The position numbers and the translations under genes were made by a program. Of a DNA stretch of 64,000 nucleotides, positions 8,956 to 17,722 are shown piece by piece (positions within the stretch are counted from its first letter, which is position 1; the number at the start of each line of letters is the position of its first letter). The notes beneath the pieces are model-generated. The model was not told where the DNA came from. It searched no databases and was given only the letters and a program-made list of their open reading frames with translations. This stretch comes from Methylobacterium sp. B4 (lineage in GTDB: Bacteria > Pseudomonadota > Alphaproteobacteria > Rhizobiales > Beijerinckiaceae), in NCBI RefSeq assembly GCF_003201865.1, contig NZ_QJJJ01000005.1, forward strand, positions 186,001 through 250,000. The letters are read 5' to 3'.

Positions 8956-9717
8956 CTACCGCCCCACCGCTCCCACCAGCGGCCCGAGCGGCCGGCTGAG
9001 ATCGGATCGGCCGAGGCCCGGGGCGTAGAGGCTCGAAACGCTGCCGTCGAGGAACAGTGCGTTGCGGCAGCCGAGCCCGTCCTTGAACAGGCGGGCGAAG
9101 GCGCCGAAGGTCACCGGCTGCTCCGAGATCGCGAAGACCGCCGTGCGGCCGCCGTCGCGGACGCCGACGCCGTTGCGGATCTTCTGGCTCGGGCCGTCCT
9201 CGGAGATCTTGGGGTGAATCTTGCCCTCGATCACCAGCATCGGGCCCGACTGCGTGGCGAAGTCCGGGGCCGGCTTGGCGCGCAGGTAGCGGGCCGTGTC
9301 GAGCACGCCCGCCCGGTCGCCCTTCACGTAGAAGACGCCATTGGGCTTGAGGTGGAAATTGCCCGGCCCGTTGGCGGTGGAGACGCCCTTCATCTCGCGG
9401 CCCTCCTCGACATAGAGCCCGACCGGAGCCTGCCCCTTGTCGTACATGCCGGCATTCATCGCGAAGCTGAGTCGCGGCCCCTGCCTCTGGGCGAGGCTCG
9501 ACAGCGAGGCGTAGGGCAGCCCGTCCGGCCCGAGCCAGAACAGGCGGACGCGCTCGCGGGTCAGGTCGACCGTGCAGACCGTATAGGGCTGCCCCTCGGA
9601 TTCGACGGCCTTGCAGGGGCCCTTGCCTGCGGGCGCCGGCTGCGCCCGGGGCGCCTCCGGCGCGAGGGCGAGGCAGGCGAAAAGAACGGGGACGAGAACG
9701 GCGAGACGGCGCTTCAC
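8956..9717 (-). CDS. phosphodiester glycosidase family (DUF2233) exported protein
   Basis: This 253-residue protein belongs to the NAGPA-like DUF2233 family. Motifs are FAMNAGMYD, GPGNFHLKPNGVFYV, QSGPMLVIEGKIHP, RNGVGVRDGGRTAVFAISE and the C-terminal CRNALFLDGSVSSLY. The GTG at 9717 is chosen as the start because it is preceded by CAGGAAC and begins a good signal peptide (RRLAVLVPVLFACLALAP). The protein should therefore act in the periplasm. The bacterial substrate is not known; the eukaryotic relative removes GlcNAc from phosphodiester-capped mannose. Confidence 0.88.
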   Translation of the reverse strand: MKRRLAVLVPVLFACLALAPEAPRAQPAPAGKGPCKAVESEGQPYTVCTVDLTRERVRLFWLGPDGLPYASLSSLAQRQGPRLSFAMNAGMYDKGQAPVGLYVEEGREMKGVSTANGPGNFHLKPNGVFYVKGDRAGVLDTARYLRAKPAPDFATQSGPMLVIEGKIHPKISEDGPSQKIRNGVGVRDGGRTAVFAISEQPVTFGAFARLFKDGLGCRNALFLDGSVSSLYAPGLGRSDLSRPLGPLVGAVGR

Positions 9718-9946
9718 GGGCGGTTCCTGTCTGGCGGCGGCCGCTTCGGGGCAGGCGGGAGGGCCGGCTCGGCCGCGCCGGATCTCCTCGCCCGAAAGCA
9801 TGGCAGCATTCAAGCAGGCCGCGCCCCGCAGGCCGGCGCGGACACATCACGCATTTGGGACCCCCGGTCGCTGGGACCGATTCAACTCCCCGAACGTTCA
9901 CAACGAGCTAGGGGGTTCATTCTCTCTTTCGGGTGGAGACGATCTG

Positions 9947-10498
9947 ATGAAACGGGTTGTTCTGGCATCGGCGCTGATGACCGGCGCGCTGATGATGATC
10001 CCGGCCACGGCCGATGCCCGTCCGGGCTTCGGCGGCGGTGGCTTCCGTGGCGGCGGCTTCGGCGGCGGCTTCGGCGGTGGTTTCCGCGGCGGCGGGTTCG
10101 GCGGTGGTTTCCGCGGCGGCGGGTTCGGCGGCCCGCGCTTCGGCGGCGGGTTCGGGGGACCGCGCTTCGGAGGCGGGTTCGCCGGCCGCGGCTTCGGCTA
10201 TCGCGGCGCCGGCTTCGGCGGATGGCGCGGTGGATACGGCGGATGGCGCGGCGGCGGCTGGGGCTATCGCCGCGGCATCGGACTCGGCGGCGTCGGCCTC
10301 GGACTCGGCCTGGGTCTCGCCGCGGGCGGGCTCTACGGCGGATACGGCGGCTGGGGCGGCTACGGCGGATGGGGCGGCCCCTACGGTTACTCGACCGTCG
10401 GCTACGATCCCTACTATGCCGGCGGCTGCTACACCGTTCCGCGTCTGACTTGGACGCCCTACGGCTACCGCCGCGTGCTGGTCGAGCGCTGCTACTGA
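9947..10498 (+). CDS. glycine-rich secreted protein with GGF repeats
   Basis: This 183-residue exported protein has a signal peptide (VVLASALMTGALMMIPATADA) followed by a long array of units such as GGGFRGGGFGG and FGGPRFGGG, then GYGGWGGYGG units, and a C-terminal segment with two Cys residues (GGCYTVPRLTWTPYG, VERCY). Composition is dominated by Gly, Phe, Arg and Tyr. Such proteins are common in Methylobacterium and related genera, without assigned function; a surface or cell-envelope structural role is an inference. A terminator follows directly. Confidence 0.8.
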   Translation: MKRVVLASALMTGALMMIPATADARPGFGGGGFRGGGFGGGFGGGFRGGGFGGGFRGGGFGGPRFGGGFGGPRFGGGFAGRGFGYRGAGFGGWRGGYGGWRGGGWGYRRGIGLGGVGLGLGLGLAAGGLYGGYGGWGGYGGWGGPYGYSTVGYDPYYAGGCYTVPRLTWTPYGYRRVLVERCY

Positions 10499-10523
10499 TC
10501 CTTTGGGACAGACATGAACGAAG

Positions 10524-10555
10524 AAGGGGCCGCATGCGGCCCCTTTCCTTTTGCG
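10524..10555 (+). terminator. rho-independent terminator behind the glycine-rich gene
   Basis: AAGGGGCCGC and GCGGCCCCTT form a perfect hairpin (10524-10545), followed by TCCTTTTG. It lies between this gene and the opposing DUF4174 gene and is nearly symmetrical, so it may serve both. Confidence 0.8.
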
Positions 10556-10574
10556 CTAAGCGTGCCTTCGCCCC

Positions 10575-10982
10575 TCAGCGCCCCTTGGCCTCGTCCCGGC
10601 GCATCGGCATCGCATCGATCGTCGAGAACAGGCGCTGCGGCGGGATCGGATCGGCCGCGGTGAGCTTGGCGCCGCCGTCCTTGCCAACGAGAACCGCCCT
10701 GAAGGACCCGTCCGGCAGGCCGAGATGCCGGCGCAGTCGCAGAGCCTGCGCGCCCGTGCCCACCGCCTCGACCGTGACGAGGTCGCGCTCCGCCGTGCCC
10801 GCACGCGCCGAGGCCAGCGCCTGACGCTGGGCCATGAGCCGGGCGTCGTCCGGATCGGGGGCGGCCAGCACCAGCACCCGGGACTTCCAGCGGTAGCCCG
10901 CCAGCGGATCGCCCTCCGCCGCGCCCACCGGACCGCTCGCTGCCAGTACCGCCATCGTCACCGCCGCTGCCTTCCACACCAT
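10575..10982 (-). CDS. DUF4174 domain-containing exported protein
   Basis: This 135-residue protein has a signal peptide (AAAVTMAVLAASGPVGA) and a DUF4174 thioredoxin-like fold without redox cysteines. Family features are the start DPLAGYRWKSRVLVLAAPDPDD and the end GGAKLTAADPIPPQRLFSTIDAMPMRRDEA. The ATG at 10982 is used; the open frame upstream of it lacks a signal. It is divergent from the MDR oxidoreductase gene with about 90 bases between the two starts. The function of DUF4174 is unknown. Confidence 0.83.
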   Translation of the reverse strand: MVWKAAAVTMAVLAASGPVGAAEGDPLAGYRWKSRVLVLAAPDPDDARLMAQRQALASARAGTAERDLVTVEAVGTGAQALRLRRHLGLPDGSFRAVLVGKDGGAKLTAADPIPPQRLFSTIDAMPMRRDEAKGR

Positions 10983-11073
10983 GCCCGACCTCCCTGCATG
11001 CCCCACCCTGCATTGCCGGAACCAGCGCGCGACCCATCTGCCCGGTTCCGTTTCGCGAACAGCCGGAGGCCCC

Positions 11074-12090
11074 ATGGCCATCGTCAACCGTCGGATCGTG
11101 CTGGCCGCGCGCCCGCACGGCGAGCCGCGCCCCGAGCATTTTCGCCTGGAGGAAGGGCGCATGCCGGCACCGAAACCGGGGGAGGTTCTGCTGCAGACCC
11201 GCTGGCTCTCCCTCGACCCGTACATGCGCGGGCGGATGAGCGCGGCGAAATCCTACGCCAAGCCCGTCGAGATCGGCGAGGTCATGGTCGGCCAGACGGT
11301 GAGCGAGGTGGTTGCCTCGGAAAATCCGGCCTTCGCCGAGGGCGATCTCGTGCTGAGCCAATCCGGCTGGCAGGACTACGCGGTCTCGGACGGCCAAGGC
11401 CTGCGCCGCCTCGACCCGGCCGATGGACCGCCGAGCCGCTTCCTCGGCATCCTCGGCATGCCGGGCATGACCGCCTATGCCGGCCTCCTCGAAATCGGTC
11501 GGCCGAAGGCGGGAGAGACCGTGGCGGTGGCCGCCGCGACCGGGCCGGTCGGCTCCCTCGTCGGCCAGGTCGCCCGGCTCAAGGGCGCGCGGGCGGTGGG
11601 CATCGCCGGAGGCCCCGAAAAGTGCGCCTACCTGACCGAGACGCTCGGCTTCGACGCGGCGGTCGATCACCGCGCCGACGACTTTCCCGAGGCGCTGGCC
11701 CGCGCCTGCCCGGACGGGATCGACGTTTATTTCGAGAATGTCGGCGGGGCGGTGTTCGACGCGGTGCTGCCGCTGCTCAACGACTTCGCGCGGGTGCCGG
11801 TCTGCGGCCTCGTCTCGGGCTACAACCTGAGCGAACTGCCCCCCGGCCCCGACCGCTCCCCCCTGCTGATGCGTGCCGTGCTCACCAAGCGGTTGACCCT
11901 GCGCGGCTTCATCGTCTGGGATTTCGCCGCGCTGCAGGACGATTTTCTGCGCGATGTCGGCGGCTGGCTCCGGGCGGGCCGGGTCCAGGGCCGCGAGGAT
12001 GTGGTCGAGGGTTTGGAGAACGCCCCGACCGCCTTCGCCGGGATGCTGCGCGGCGCTAATTTCGGCAAGCTCGTCGTCAAGGTGTCCTGA
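11074..12090 (+). CDS. NADP-dependent medium-chain reductase (CurA/zinc-independent MDR family)
   Basis: This 338-residue oxidoreductase of the leukotriene B4 dehydrogenase/CurA group reduces alpha,beta-unsaturated carbonyls with NADPH. It shows LSLDPYMRGRMS, GMPGMTAYAGLLEIG, the nucleotide-binding AAATGPVGSLVGQVARLKG and DVYFENVGG. No zinc ligands are present, as expected. The start at 11074 has GGAGG six bases upstream. The gene stands alone on the plus strand, followed by the ssb regulatory region. Confidence 0.9.
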   Translation: MAIVNRRIVLAARPHGEPRPEHFRLEEGRMPAPKPGEVLLQTRWLSLDPYMRGRMSAAKSYAKPVEIGEVMVGQTVSEVVASENPAFAEGDLVLSQSGWQDYAVSDGQGLRRLDPADGPPSRFLGILGMPGMTAYAGLLEIGRPKAGETVAVAAATGPVGSLVGQVARLKGARAVGIAGGPEKCAYLTETLGFDAAVDHRADDFPEALARACPDGIDVYFENVGGAVFDAVLPLLNDFARVPVCGLVSGYNLSELPPGPDRSPLLMRAVLTKRLTLRGFIVWDFAALQDDFLRDVGGWLRAGRVQGREDVVEGLENAPTAFAGMLRGANFGKLVVKVS

Positions 12091-12137
12091 ACCGGGATCA
12101 CGCGCGGGCCTGCGCCGCGGCGCTTGTCCGAGGAGAC

Positions 12138-12152
12138 GAACAAAGATAGAAC
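12138..12152. promoter_or_regulatory. predicted LexA (SOS) box upstream of ssb
   Basis: GAAC-AAAGATA-GAAC matches exactly the direct-repeat alphaproteobacterial LexA site (GTTC-N7-GTTC read on the other strand). It lies 140 bases upstream of the ssb start in the only intergenic stretch before that gene, so DNA-damage induction of ssb is predicted. Confidence 0.75.
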
Positions 12153-12291
12153 ATTGGGGGCGACGGATCGGTGGGAAACGGGCACAAGCGGCGCGGGCCG
12201 CTTGCTCCGACCGGGCGGGACGCCCAGAGTCGTCGCCATCGCGGGCGTGAACGAAGATGCCCTGTGAGATCGGACCGGATGGAGAGATGAG

Positions 12292-12849
12292 ATGGCGGGC
12301 AGCGTCAACAAGGTGATTCTGGTCGGCAACCTCGGGCGCGATCCCGAGACCCGGCGCCTGTCCTCGGGCGACCCCGTGGTGAACCTGCGCATCGCGACCT
12401 CGGAGTCCTGGAAGGACAAGGCGTCGGGCGAGCGCAAGGAAAAGACCGAGTGGCACTCGGTCGTGATCTACAACGACAACCTCGCCCGGGTGGCCGAGCA
12501 ATATCTGCGCAAGGGCTCGAAGGTCTACATCGAGGGCCAGCTCCAGACCCGCAAATGGACCGACCAGTCGGGCGTGGAAAAGTACACGACCGAAGTGGTG
12601 CTCCAGCGCTTCCGCGGCGAGATGACGATTCTCGATGGACGCGGCGGGGGCGGCGGCGAGTTCGCGGGCGAGGATGAGGGCGGCGGCCAGATCAGCCGTG
12701 GCGGCGACAGAGGCGGGGATCGCGGCGGCGATCGCGGCGGACGCGAGGATTACGGCTCGAGCCGCTCCGGCGGCGGCGACCGCCGGCCTTCCTCGGGCGG
12801 CGGCGGCGCCAAGCCGAACTACGACCTCGACGACGACATCCCGTTCTAG
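12292..12849 (+). CDS. ssb: single-stranded DNA-binding protein
   Basis: This 185-residue SSB has the OB fold in residues 1-112 ([33 protein letters not shown]), followed by a Gly/Arg/Asp-rich linker and the conserved acidic tip DDDIPF that docks replication and repair partners. It binds and protects single-stranded DNA in replication, recombination and repair. The ATG at 12292 has GGAGAG upstream. A hairpin with a T-rich tail follows, and an SOS box lies ahead. Confidence 0.97.
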   Translation: MAGSVNKVILVGNLGRDPETRRLSSGDPVVNLRIATSESWKDKASGERKEKTEWHSVVIYNDNLARVAEQYLRKGSKVYIEGQLQTRKWTDQSGVEKYTTEVVLQRFRGEMTILDGRGGGGGEFAGEDEGGGQISRGGDRGGDRGGDRGGREDYGSSRSGGGDRRPSSGGGGAKPNYDLDDDIPF

Positions 12850-12894
12850 GTTCGAGACGGCGGATCGCCTCCGGCCCCGATGCCGGAAGCACGA

Positions 12895-12930
12895 CAGGCC
12901 CGTGGGAGACCGCGGGCCTGCTTTCGTTTC
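12895..12930 (+). terminator. terminator behind ssb
   Basis: CAGGCCCG (12895-12902) pairs with CGGGCCTG (12913-12920) and is followed by CTTTCGTTTC. It separates ssb from the convergent TonB receptor gene. Confidence 0.7.
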
Positions 12931-12966
12931 GGCTCCGCACGTCCGCCACGGAGGCTGCGGGAAGGA

Positions 12967-15537
12967 TCAGAAGTCGACCGATGCGGAGACGATGAAGGTG
13001 CGCGGCGCGCCGACGGCCAGGAAGCCGCGGGCGGCCGAGGCCCAGTAGGAATTGTCCAGAAGGTTCTGGACGAGGGCGCGGAGAACGACCGGCTTCCCGT
13101 TCGCGCCCACGGTGGTGTAGCGCAGGCCCGCATCGAAGCGCGTCCAGTCCGGCACCGATTGGGTGTTGGTCTGATCGTAGAACATGCTGCTGGTGTAGAT
13201 CGCCCGGCCCGTCAGGGTCAGGCCCGGCGCCAGCCACGGCGGCAGGTCGTACTCGGCGTAGAGGTTGAAGGCCGTGTCGGGCACGCCGGGCGCCGCCTTG
13301 CCGTTGGCCGCCGGATTGTTGGCCCGAACCAGTTCGGCGTCGATGAAGGTGACGCCACCGAGAAGCCGCAGGCCCGGGACGACCTCGCCGAACACGTTGA
13401 GTTCGACGCCGCGGTTCCGCTGACGGCCGCTGACCGAGTAGATGTTGGTCGCCGGATCGGTGAAGGCGCTCGCCAGCTCGATCTCGAACAGCGAGGCCGT
13501 GGCCGTCACCGTGCCGAAATCGTATTTGACGCCGATCTCCTTCTGCCGCCCGACGGCGGGCGGGAAGAGCTCGTCGCGATTGACCGCCGTGACGGGCGCG
13601 CTGGCCACCGGGTCGAGCGACTCGATGTAGTTGCCGTAGAAGGACAGGTTCTCGAACGGGCTCAGCACGAAGGTGATGGAGGGGCTGAAGCGGCTCTCCT
13701 GGTAATTCGAGGTCACCTGCCCCTGCGTCGGACCCGGCCGGGTGGCGAAGCCCTGCTGGTCGATCTCCTGGTAGCGCCCACCCAGCGTCAGCAGGAAGCG
13801 GTCGTCGCCGAAGAACGAGAGGGTGTCGGCGATGGCCACGCTGCGCGCGGAGAGCTGTGCGAAGAGCGGCTGCGAGGCCGAGCGGGGAAGCCCGATCGTC
13901 GGAATGGATCCGGTCGGCAGATAGGTCGGATTGTAGATGTTGATCGTGTAGGGCGTGAAGACGGGCGGGACGAAGCCGCTGCGGAAGTTCTTGTTGTTCG
14001 CCTCGACGGCCGCGATGTTCACCTGATGGTCGAGGAAGCCGGTGCGGAAGCGGGTGCGCAGGCCCACCTCGCCGCTCAGGCCCTGGATCTCCTGGGGCTG
14101 GATCGCGAGCAGGTTGGTCGCCAGCCCGGTCACGCTCGTCACGCGATAGTTCGAGGTCAGGAAGTCCTCGTTGTAGCGGCTGGCGCCGCCGGCGATGTAG
14201 ACCGTCGTGTCGGGCAGGATGTCGTATTCGGCCCGGCCCGCGATCATGCCGTAGCGGCTGTCGTTGTACTCGAACGGGTTCGCGGTGTTGCGCCGGTTGT
14301 TCGGAGCGCGAGGGATCGGAATGCCCGGCGCGACCGCGTTGAACAGCGAGGTCGGCGCCGTGACGTTCTGCGTCGAGTGGGTCATGTCGAGCGAGGCGCG
14401 GAAGCGGTCGCCGCGATAGTCGAGGCCCAGCGCGGCGACGCCGACCTCGATCGCGTTGTTGTCGAGCGGCGTGGCGCCGGTGCGGTAGGCGCCGTTGAAG
14501 CGCACGCCCCATTCCTTGAAGTCGCCGAAGCGGCGGCTCAGGTCGGCATGCGTCCAGATCTGCGCATCGCTGAGATAGGTCGTGGTGAGCCGGGCGAACG
14601 GCTCCTCGTAGGCGCGCTTGGGGATGAGGTTGATCGTGCCGCCGACGCGGCCGGTGCCGCCGCTCAGGAGCGCGGAGGGGCCCAGCAGGATCTCGACGCG
14701 CTCGAGACCCTCCGTGAAGCTGCGCCGCGGGTTGGCAAGGTAGAACAGGCCGTCGAAGGCCGTGTCGAGGTTGGTGACCGAGAAGCCGCGAATGAAGTAG
14801 GAATCGCGCTCGCTGTAGGGCGGCGCGTCGTTGCGCACCGACGGGTTGTTCAGCACGACGTCGGCGAGCGACACAGCCTGCTGGTCCTCGATCAGCTTTT
14901 CCGTGTAGCCCGTGATGTTGAAGGGCGTCTTCAGGAGGGAGCGGTTGCCGAGGAAGCCGACCCGGGTTCCCGAGCCGACCTGACCGCCGGCATAGGGGAC
15001 GGGCGGTTGCCCGACCGTTCCGGTGGGCGGCGGCAGGCCGGCGGCAGCAGCGGCGGCGCGGCCCTGCCGCGTCGCCTGCCCCTGGACGTGCAGCTCGTCG
15101 AGCGTCACCGCCCCCGCCGGCTCCGCGCCGAGCTGGACGTAGCGCGGATTGACCAGCGTGATGGTCGAGGCGCCCGCCGGTCGATAGGTCAGACCGGTGC
15201 CCTCCAGGAGCTTGGTCAGCGCCTCGACGGGCGAGAAGGTGCCGTCGACCCCTTGCGTCTCCAGCCGCGCCGTCAGTTCGGTCGGGTAGACGAGCTTGAC
15301 GCCGGCCTGCTCGGTGAAGGCGACGAGCCCCGTCTCCAGCGAGCCGCTGGGGATGCTGAGGCGGCGGTGCCGGCTGTCCGTCAGCGCCGTCGGCACGGCC
15401 GGCACCGCCGCGTCGAGGACACGTTTCGCGGGAGAGGCCTGGGCGGTCGCGGCCTGCTCCATCACCCCGAGCGACACGCCAGCCAGGGCGAACACCGTCA
15501 ACCGCCTGTGTGAAAACCCGCGCCGCTGCGCCACCAT
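12967..15537 (-). CDS. TonB-dependent siderophore receptor with N-terminal signalling (STN) domain
   Basis: This 856-residue outer-membrane receptor is of the FecA/FpvA signalling type. After the signal peptide (to about residue 32) comes an STN domain (about 50-130, with SGSLETGLVAFTEQAGVKLVYPTELT), then the plug (RSLLKTPFNITGYTEKL; GPSALLSGGTGRVGGTIN) and a 22-strand-type barrel ending in Phe (VSASVDF). The STN domain would contact the FecR-like regulator encoded directly upstream, giving substrate-dependent induction. The ATG at 15537 begins MVAQRRGFSHRR; the frame is open 20 codons further. The siderophore is unknown, and no biosynthesis genes are nearby. Confidence 0.9.
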   Translation of the reverse strand: MVAQRRGFSHRRLTVFALAGVSLGVMEQAATAQASPAKRVLDAAVPAVPTALTDSRHRRLSIPSGSLETGLVAFTEQAGVKLVYPTELTARLETQGVDGTFSPVEALTKLLEGTGLTYRPAGASTITLVNPRYVQLGAEPAGAVTLDELHVQGQATRQGRAAAAAAGLPPPTGTVGQPPVPYAGGQVGSGTRVGFLGNRSLLKTPFNITGYTEKLIEDQQAVSLADVVLNNPSVRNDAPPYSERDSYFIRGFSVTNLDTAFDGLFYLANPRRSFTEGLERVEILLGPSALLSGGTGRVGGTINLIPKRAYEEPFARLTTTYLSDAQIWTHADLSRRFGDFKEWGVRFNGAYRTGATPLDNNAIEVGVAALGLDYRGDRFRASLDMTHSTQNVTAPTSLFNAVAPGIPIPRAPNNRRNTANPFEYNDSRYGMIAGRAEYDILPDTTVYIAGGASRYNEDFLTSNYRVTSVTGLATNLLAIQPQEIQGLSGEVGLRTRFRTGFLDHQVNIAAVEANNKNFRSGFVPPVFTPYTINIYNPTYLPTGSIPTIGLPRSASQPLFAQLSARSVAIADTLSFFGDDRFLLTLGGRYQEIDQQGFATRPGPTQGQVTSNYQESRFSPSITFVLSPFENLSFYGNYIESLDPVASAPVTAVNRDELFPPAVGRQKEIGVKYDFGTVTATASLFEIELASAFTDPATNIYSVSGRQRNRGVELNVFGEVVPGLRLLGGVTFIDAELVRANNPAANGKAAPGVPDTAFNLYAEYDLPPWLAPGLTLTGRAIYTSSMFYDQTNTQSVPDWTRFDAGLRYTTVGANGKPVVLRALVQNLLDNSYWASAARGFLAVGAPRTFIVSASVDF

Positions 15538-15658
15538 GTCAGAGCCCCATCGATCCGTCGGGAGGGCTGGCGCGCTTCGCGCTCTCTGCCCTCTCACCGA
15601 CTAAGATCAACGGGAGCGCCTTCTCCTGACGTCGGGAGGCGAACTTTTTGGAGGCGCG

Positions 15659-16663
15659 TCACACGGGCGACCCGACCAGGACCAGCAGGGGCGAGAGCCG
15701 GCGGATGCGCACGCCCATGGTCGCGGCGATCGCGTCGAGCGCCTCGTCGGTGTTGCGGGGATCGAAGGCGCCCGTCACGCGCCGCTCTCCGAGCCGCCGG
15801 TCGAGCAGGACGATCCGTCCGTGGCGGTAGCGCCCGAGTTCGGCCAGGACGCGCGCGAGCGGCTCGCCGGAGAAGAGGAGCCGGTCCTCGCGCCAGGCCA
15901 TCGCCCGCTCCACGTCCGCCGCCGCCACGGTGAGGGACGCGTCGGCATCGACCCGGACGGCCTCGCCGGCCGAGACCACCGCGTGGCGGCCCGCCGCCGA
16001 GACGGCGACCCGCCCCTCGGCCACGCCGACCGGGCTGCTCGCGCCGTCCGCACGCACGAAGAAGCGGGTGCCGATCGCGCGCACGCTCAAGCCGGGTCCC
16101 CGCACGACGAAGGGCCGGTCGGCATCCGGGGCGACGTCGAAGCTCGCCTCGCCGCGCAGCAGTTCGACGCCGCGCTCTCCCTCGCTGAAACGCAGGGCGA
16201 TCGCCGTATCGGTGTTGAGATCGACGCGGCTGCCGTCGGCGAGCGTCGCGCGCTCGATCGCGCCGACGCCGCTCCAGTGGTCGGCGCGCAGCCGGTCGAG
16301 GAGAGGCGATTGCGAGACCAGGGCACCCCCGAGCAGCAGCGCGAGGGCGAGGCCCGCGAGCGTCTTCGCACCACCCCGGCGCGGGCGGGGATCGGGCAGA
16401 TGCCCGAGCCTGCGCCAGAGCGCGTCCATCTCCGCATAGGCCGCGGCATGGGCCGGATCGGCCGCCCGCCAGCGCTCGAAGCGGTTGCGATCGGAGGCGC
16501 TCGCGTCGGAGGAGGAGAGCCGCGCGACCCAGGTGGCGGCGGCCTCGTAGATCGGATCCTCGCCGCCCTCGCCCTCCGCCTCCTCGCCGCCGGCCACGTC
16601 TACGCCCTCCGGGCCCCAGCGCGGCCGGATCGGCGCAGCGCTCTCCTGCTCCTCATAGATCAA
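15659..16663 (-). CDS. FecR-family anti-sigma/signal transducer
   Basis: This protein of about 334 residues has an N-terminal cytoplasmic DUF4880-type region (YEAAATWVARLSSSD, RFERWRAADPAHAAAYAEMDALW), one membrane helix (TLAGLALALLLGGALVS), a periplasmic FecR domain (LADGSRVDLNTDTAIALRFSEGER) and a C-terminal STN-like segment (LFSGEPLARVLAELGRY). It relays the receptor signal to the sigma factor encoded upstream. No ATG lies in a suitable place; TTG at 16663, with AGGAG 12 bases upstream, is the best candidate, so the exact start is uncertain. It lies about 30 bases behind the sigma gene. Confidence 0.85.
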   Translation of the reverse strand: MIYEEQESAAPIRPRWGPEGVDVAGGEEAEGEGGEDPIYEAAATWVARLSSSDASASDRNRFERWRAADPAHAAAYAEMDALWRRLGHLPDPRPRRGGAKTLAGLALALLLGGALVSQSPLLDRLRADHWSGVGAIERATLADGSRVDLNTDTAIALRFSEGERGVELLRGEASFDVAPDADRPFVVRGPGLSVRAIGTRFFVRADGASSPVGVAEGRVAVSAAGRHAVVSAGEAVRVDADASLTVAAADVERAMAWREDRLLFSGEPLARVLAELGRYRHGRIVLLDRRLGERRVTGAFDPRNTDEALDAIAATMGVRIRRLSPLLVLVGSPV

Positions 16664-16692
16664 CGACGGGCTGATCTCCTGATCCCGTCCGC

Positions 16693-17202
16693 TCAAAAAA
16701 GATCGAGGCGGCTGCGCCGACAGTGCAGGAGAGCCCGGATGATGTGTTTCTCGACCATGTTCCGCGAGATGCCGAGACGCGCGGCGATCTCCCCGTTCGC
16801 CAGCCCGTCGAAGCGGCTGAGCAGGAAGACCTCGCGGCAGCGGGGAGGCAGTTCGTCGATGGCCTGCGCGAGGCGCCTCAATTCCTGCCGGGCGATCGTC
16901 TCCCGCTCCGGCAGGGCGTAGCCGTCGGCGATCTCCTCCCATTCGATATCGGTCTTCGGCGCGAACAGGCTGTTCTCCAGACGGCGCCGGTTGCGCATCC
17001 GCAGGGCGACGTTTGTGGCGATGCGGAAGAGCAGAGCCGTCGGATGCTCGACGCTCGTGCGCGACAGCGCGGCGACCATGCGCAGATAGGTTTCCTGGCT
17101 CGCATCGGCGGCATCGGCCGGATTATCGAGCAGGCGCGCAAGCAGGCGCCGCAGTTTCAGGCCCTCGTGACGGTAGAGGGCATCGACCGATACTCCCTGC
17201 AT
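16693..17202 (-). CDS. ECF RNA polymerase sigma factor, FecI-like
   Basis: This protein of about 169 residues has sigma-70 region 2 (LYRHEGLKLRRLLARLLDNPADAADASQETYL) and region 4 (IDELPPRCREVFLLSRFDGLANGEIAARLGISRNMVEKH), the FecI-type arrangement. With the following FecR and TonB receptor genes it forms a complete iron-starvation cell-surface signalling unit, all on the minus strand. The ATG at 17202 is preferred because GAGAGG lies 9 bases upstream; starts at 17235 and 17244 are possible. An AT-rich palindrome in the leader may be the iron-responsive operator. Confidence 0.88.
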   Translation of the reverse strand: MQGVSVDALYRHEGLKLRRLLARLLDNPADAADASQETYLRMVAALSRTSVEHPTALLFRIATNVALRMRNRRRLENSLFAPKTDIEWEEIADGYALPERETIARQELRRLAQAIDELPPRCREVFLLSRFDGLANGEIAARLGISRNMVEKHIIRALLHCRRSRLDLF

Positions 17203-17722
17203 GGCATCGGTCCTCTCGCCCACCGGACTTCCCATCTCCTGCACCGACCGGTGAAGACCAGACGGAATTACCCGAATGATGCAAGTTCCGCAGCACGTTA
17301 GACGCTTTCCAGGCTAGACGTTTCAAAGAACACAAATCACTGACCAGACGGATGAAACTTCTCCAATCAAACAGGACTCCAGAACTGGAATAATTACAGA
17401 TTATTATTCATTCCCTGCCCTTGTTGCACCCGAGCCACACGCTTACGCGTCGATCTGTGGATGATTTCGACTTCCGCGTCGGGCTCATCTTGCCCATCCG
17501 AAACAGGCGGGATCGGCCCCCGCATCCGTGCTCGCCCCTAACGGCCACGGAGCGCCCGTCCTTTGCATGGCCTGCGCTCTCCGGGCGGCCCATGATCGGG
17601 CCTTCCGTGCCGGCGGCCGGACGGTGTGCCGCTGCCCTTGCCGCTTCGCCCCAGTGGCGCCTGCGAAAACCCGCGTCATAATGGGTGTGCACCGCACGGT
17701 GCGAGGAGGCAGCCAGGGATCC
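17203..17722. other. 520-base divergent intergenic region with AT-rich palindrome
   Basis: This is the regulatory space between the FecI-like sigma gene (leftward) and the XRE-cupin gene (rightward). Bases 17260-17420 are clearly AT-richer than the rest of the window. The only structured element seen is a perfect 7-bp inverted repeat, GAATAAT-N8-ATTATTC, at 17388-17409. The 17430-17700 part reads as GC-rich non-coding sequence; open frames there overlap on both strands without codon character. Confidence 0.6.
17388..17409. promoter_or_regulatory. AT-rich inverted repeat, candidate iron-responsive operator
   Basis: GAATAAT (17388-17394) and ATTATTC (17403-17409) are perfect inverted arms with 8 bases between. 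The site lies about 185 bases ahead of the FecI-like sigma gene. Alphaproteobacterial Irr, RirA and Fur sites are AT-rich and partly palindromic, so an iron regulator is plausible, but the site does not exactly match a consensus known to me. Confidence 0.35.

Noticed and set aside
8938..10824. 628-codon plus-strand frame across the DUF2233 and glycine-rich genes
   Set aside because: It runs over two recognised genes and a terminator in another frame, is rich in Arg/Gly shadow sequence and has no domain.
12880..15513. 877-codon plus-strand frame opposite the TonB receptor gene
   Set aside because: It is a GC-driven shadow; the opposite strand has full receptor motifs.
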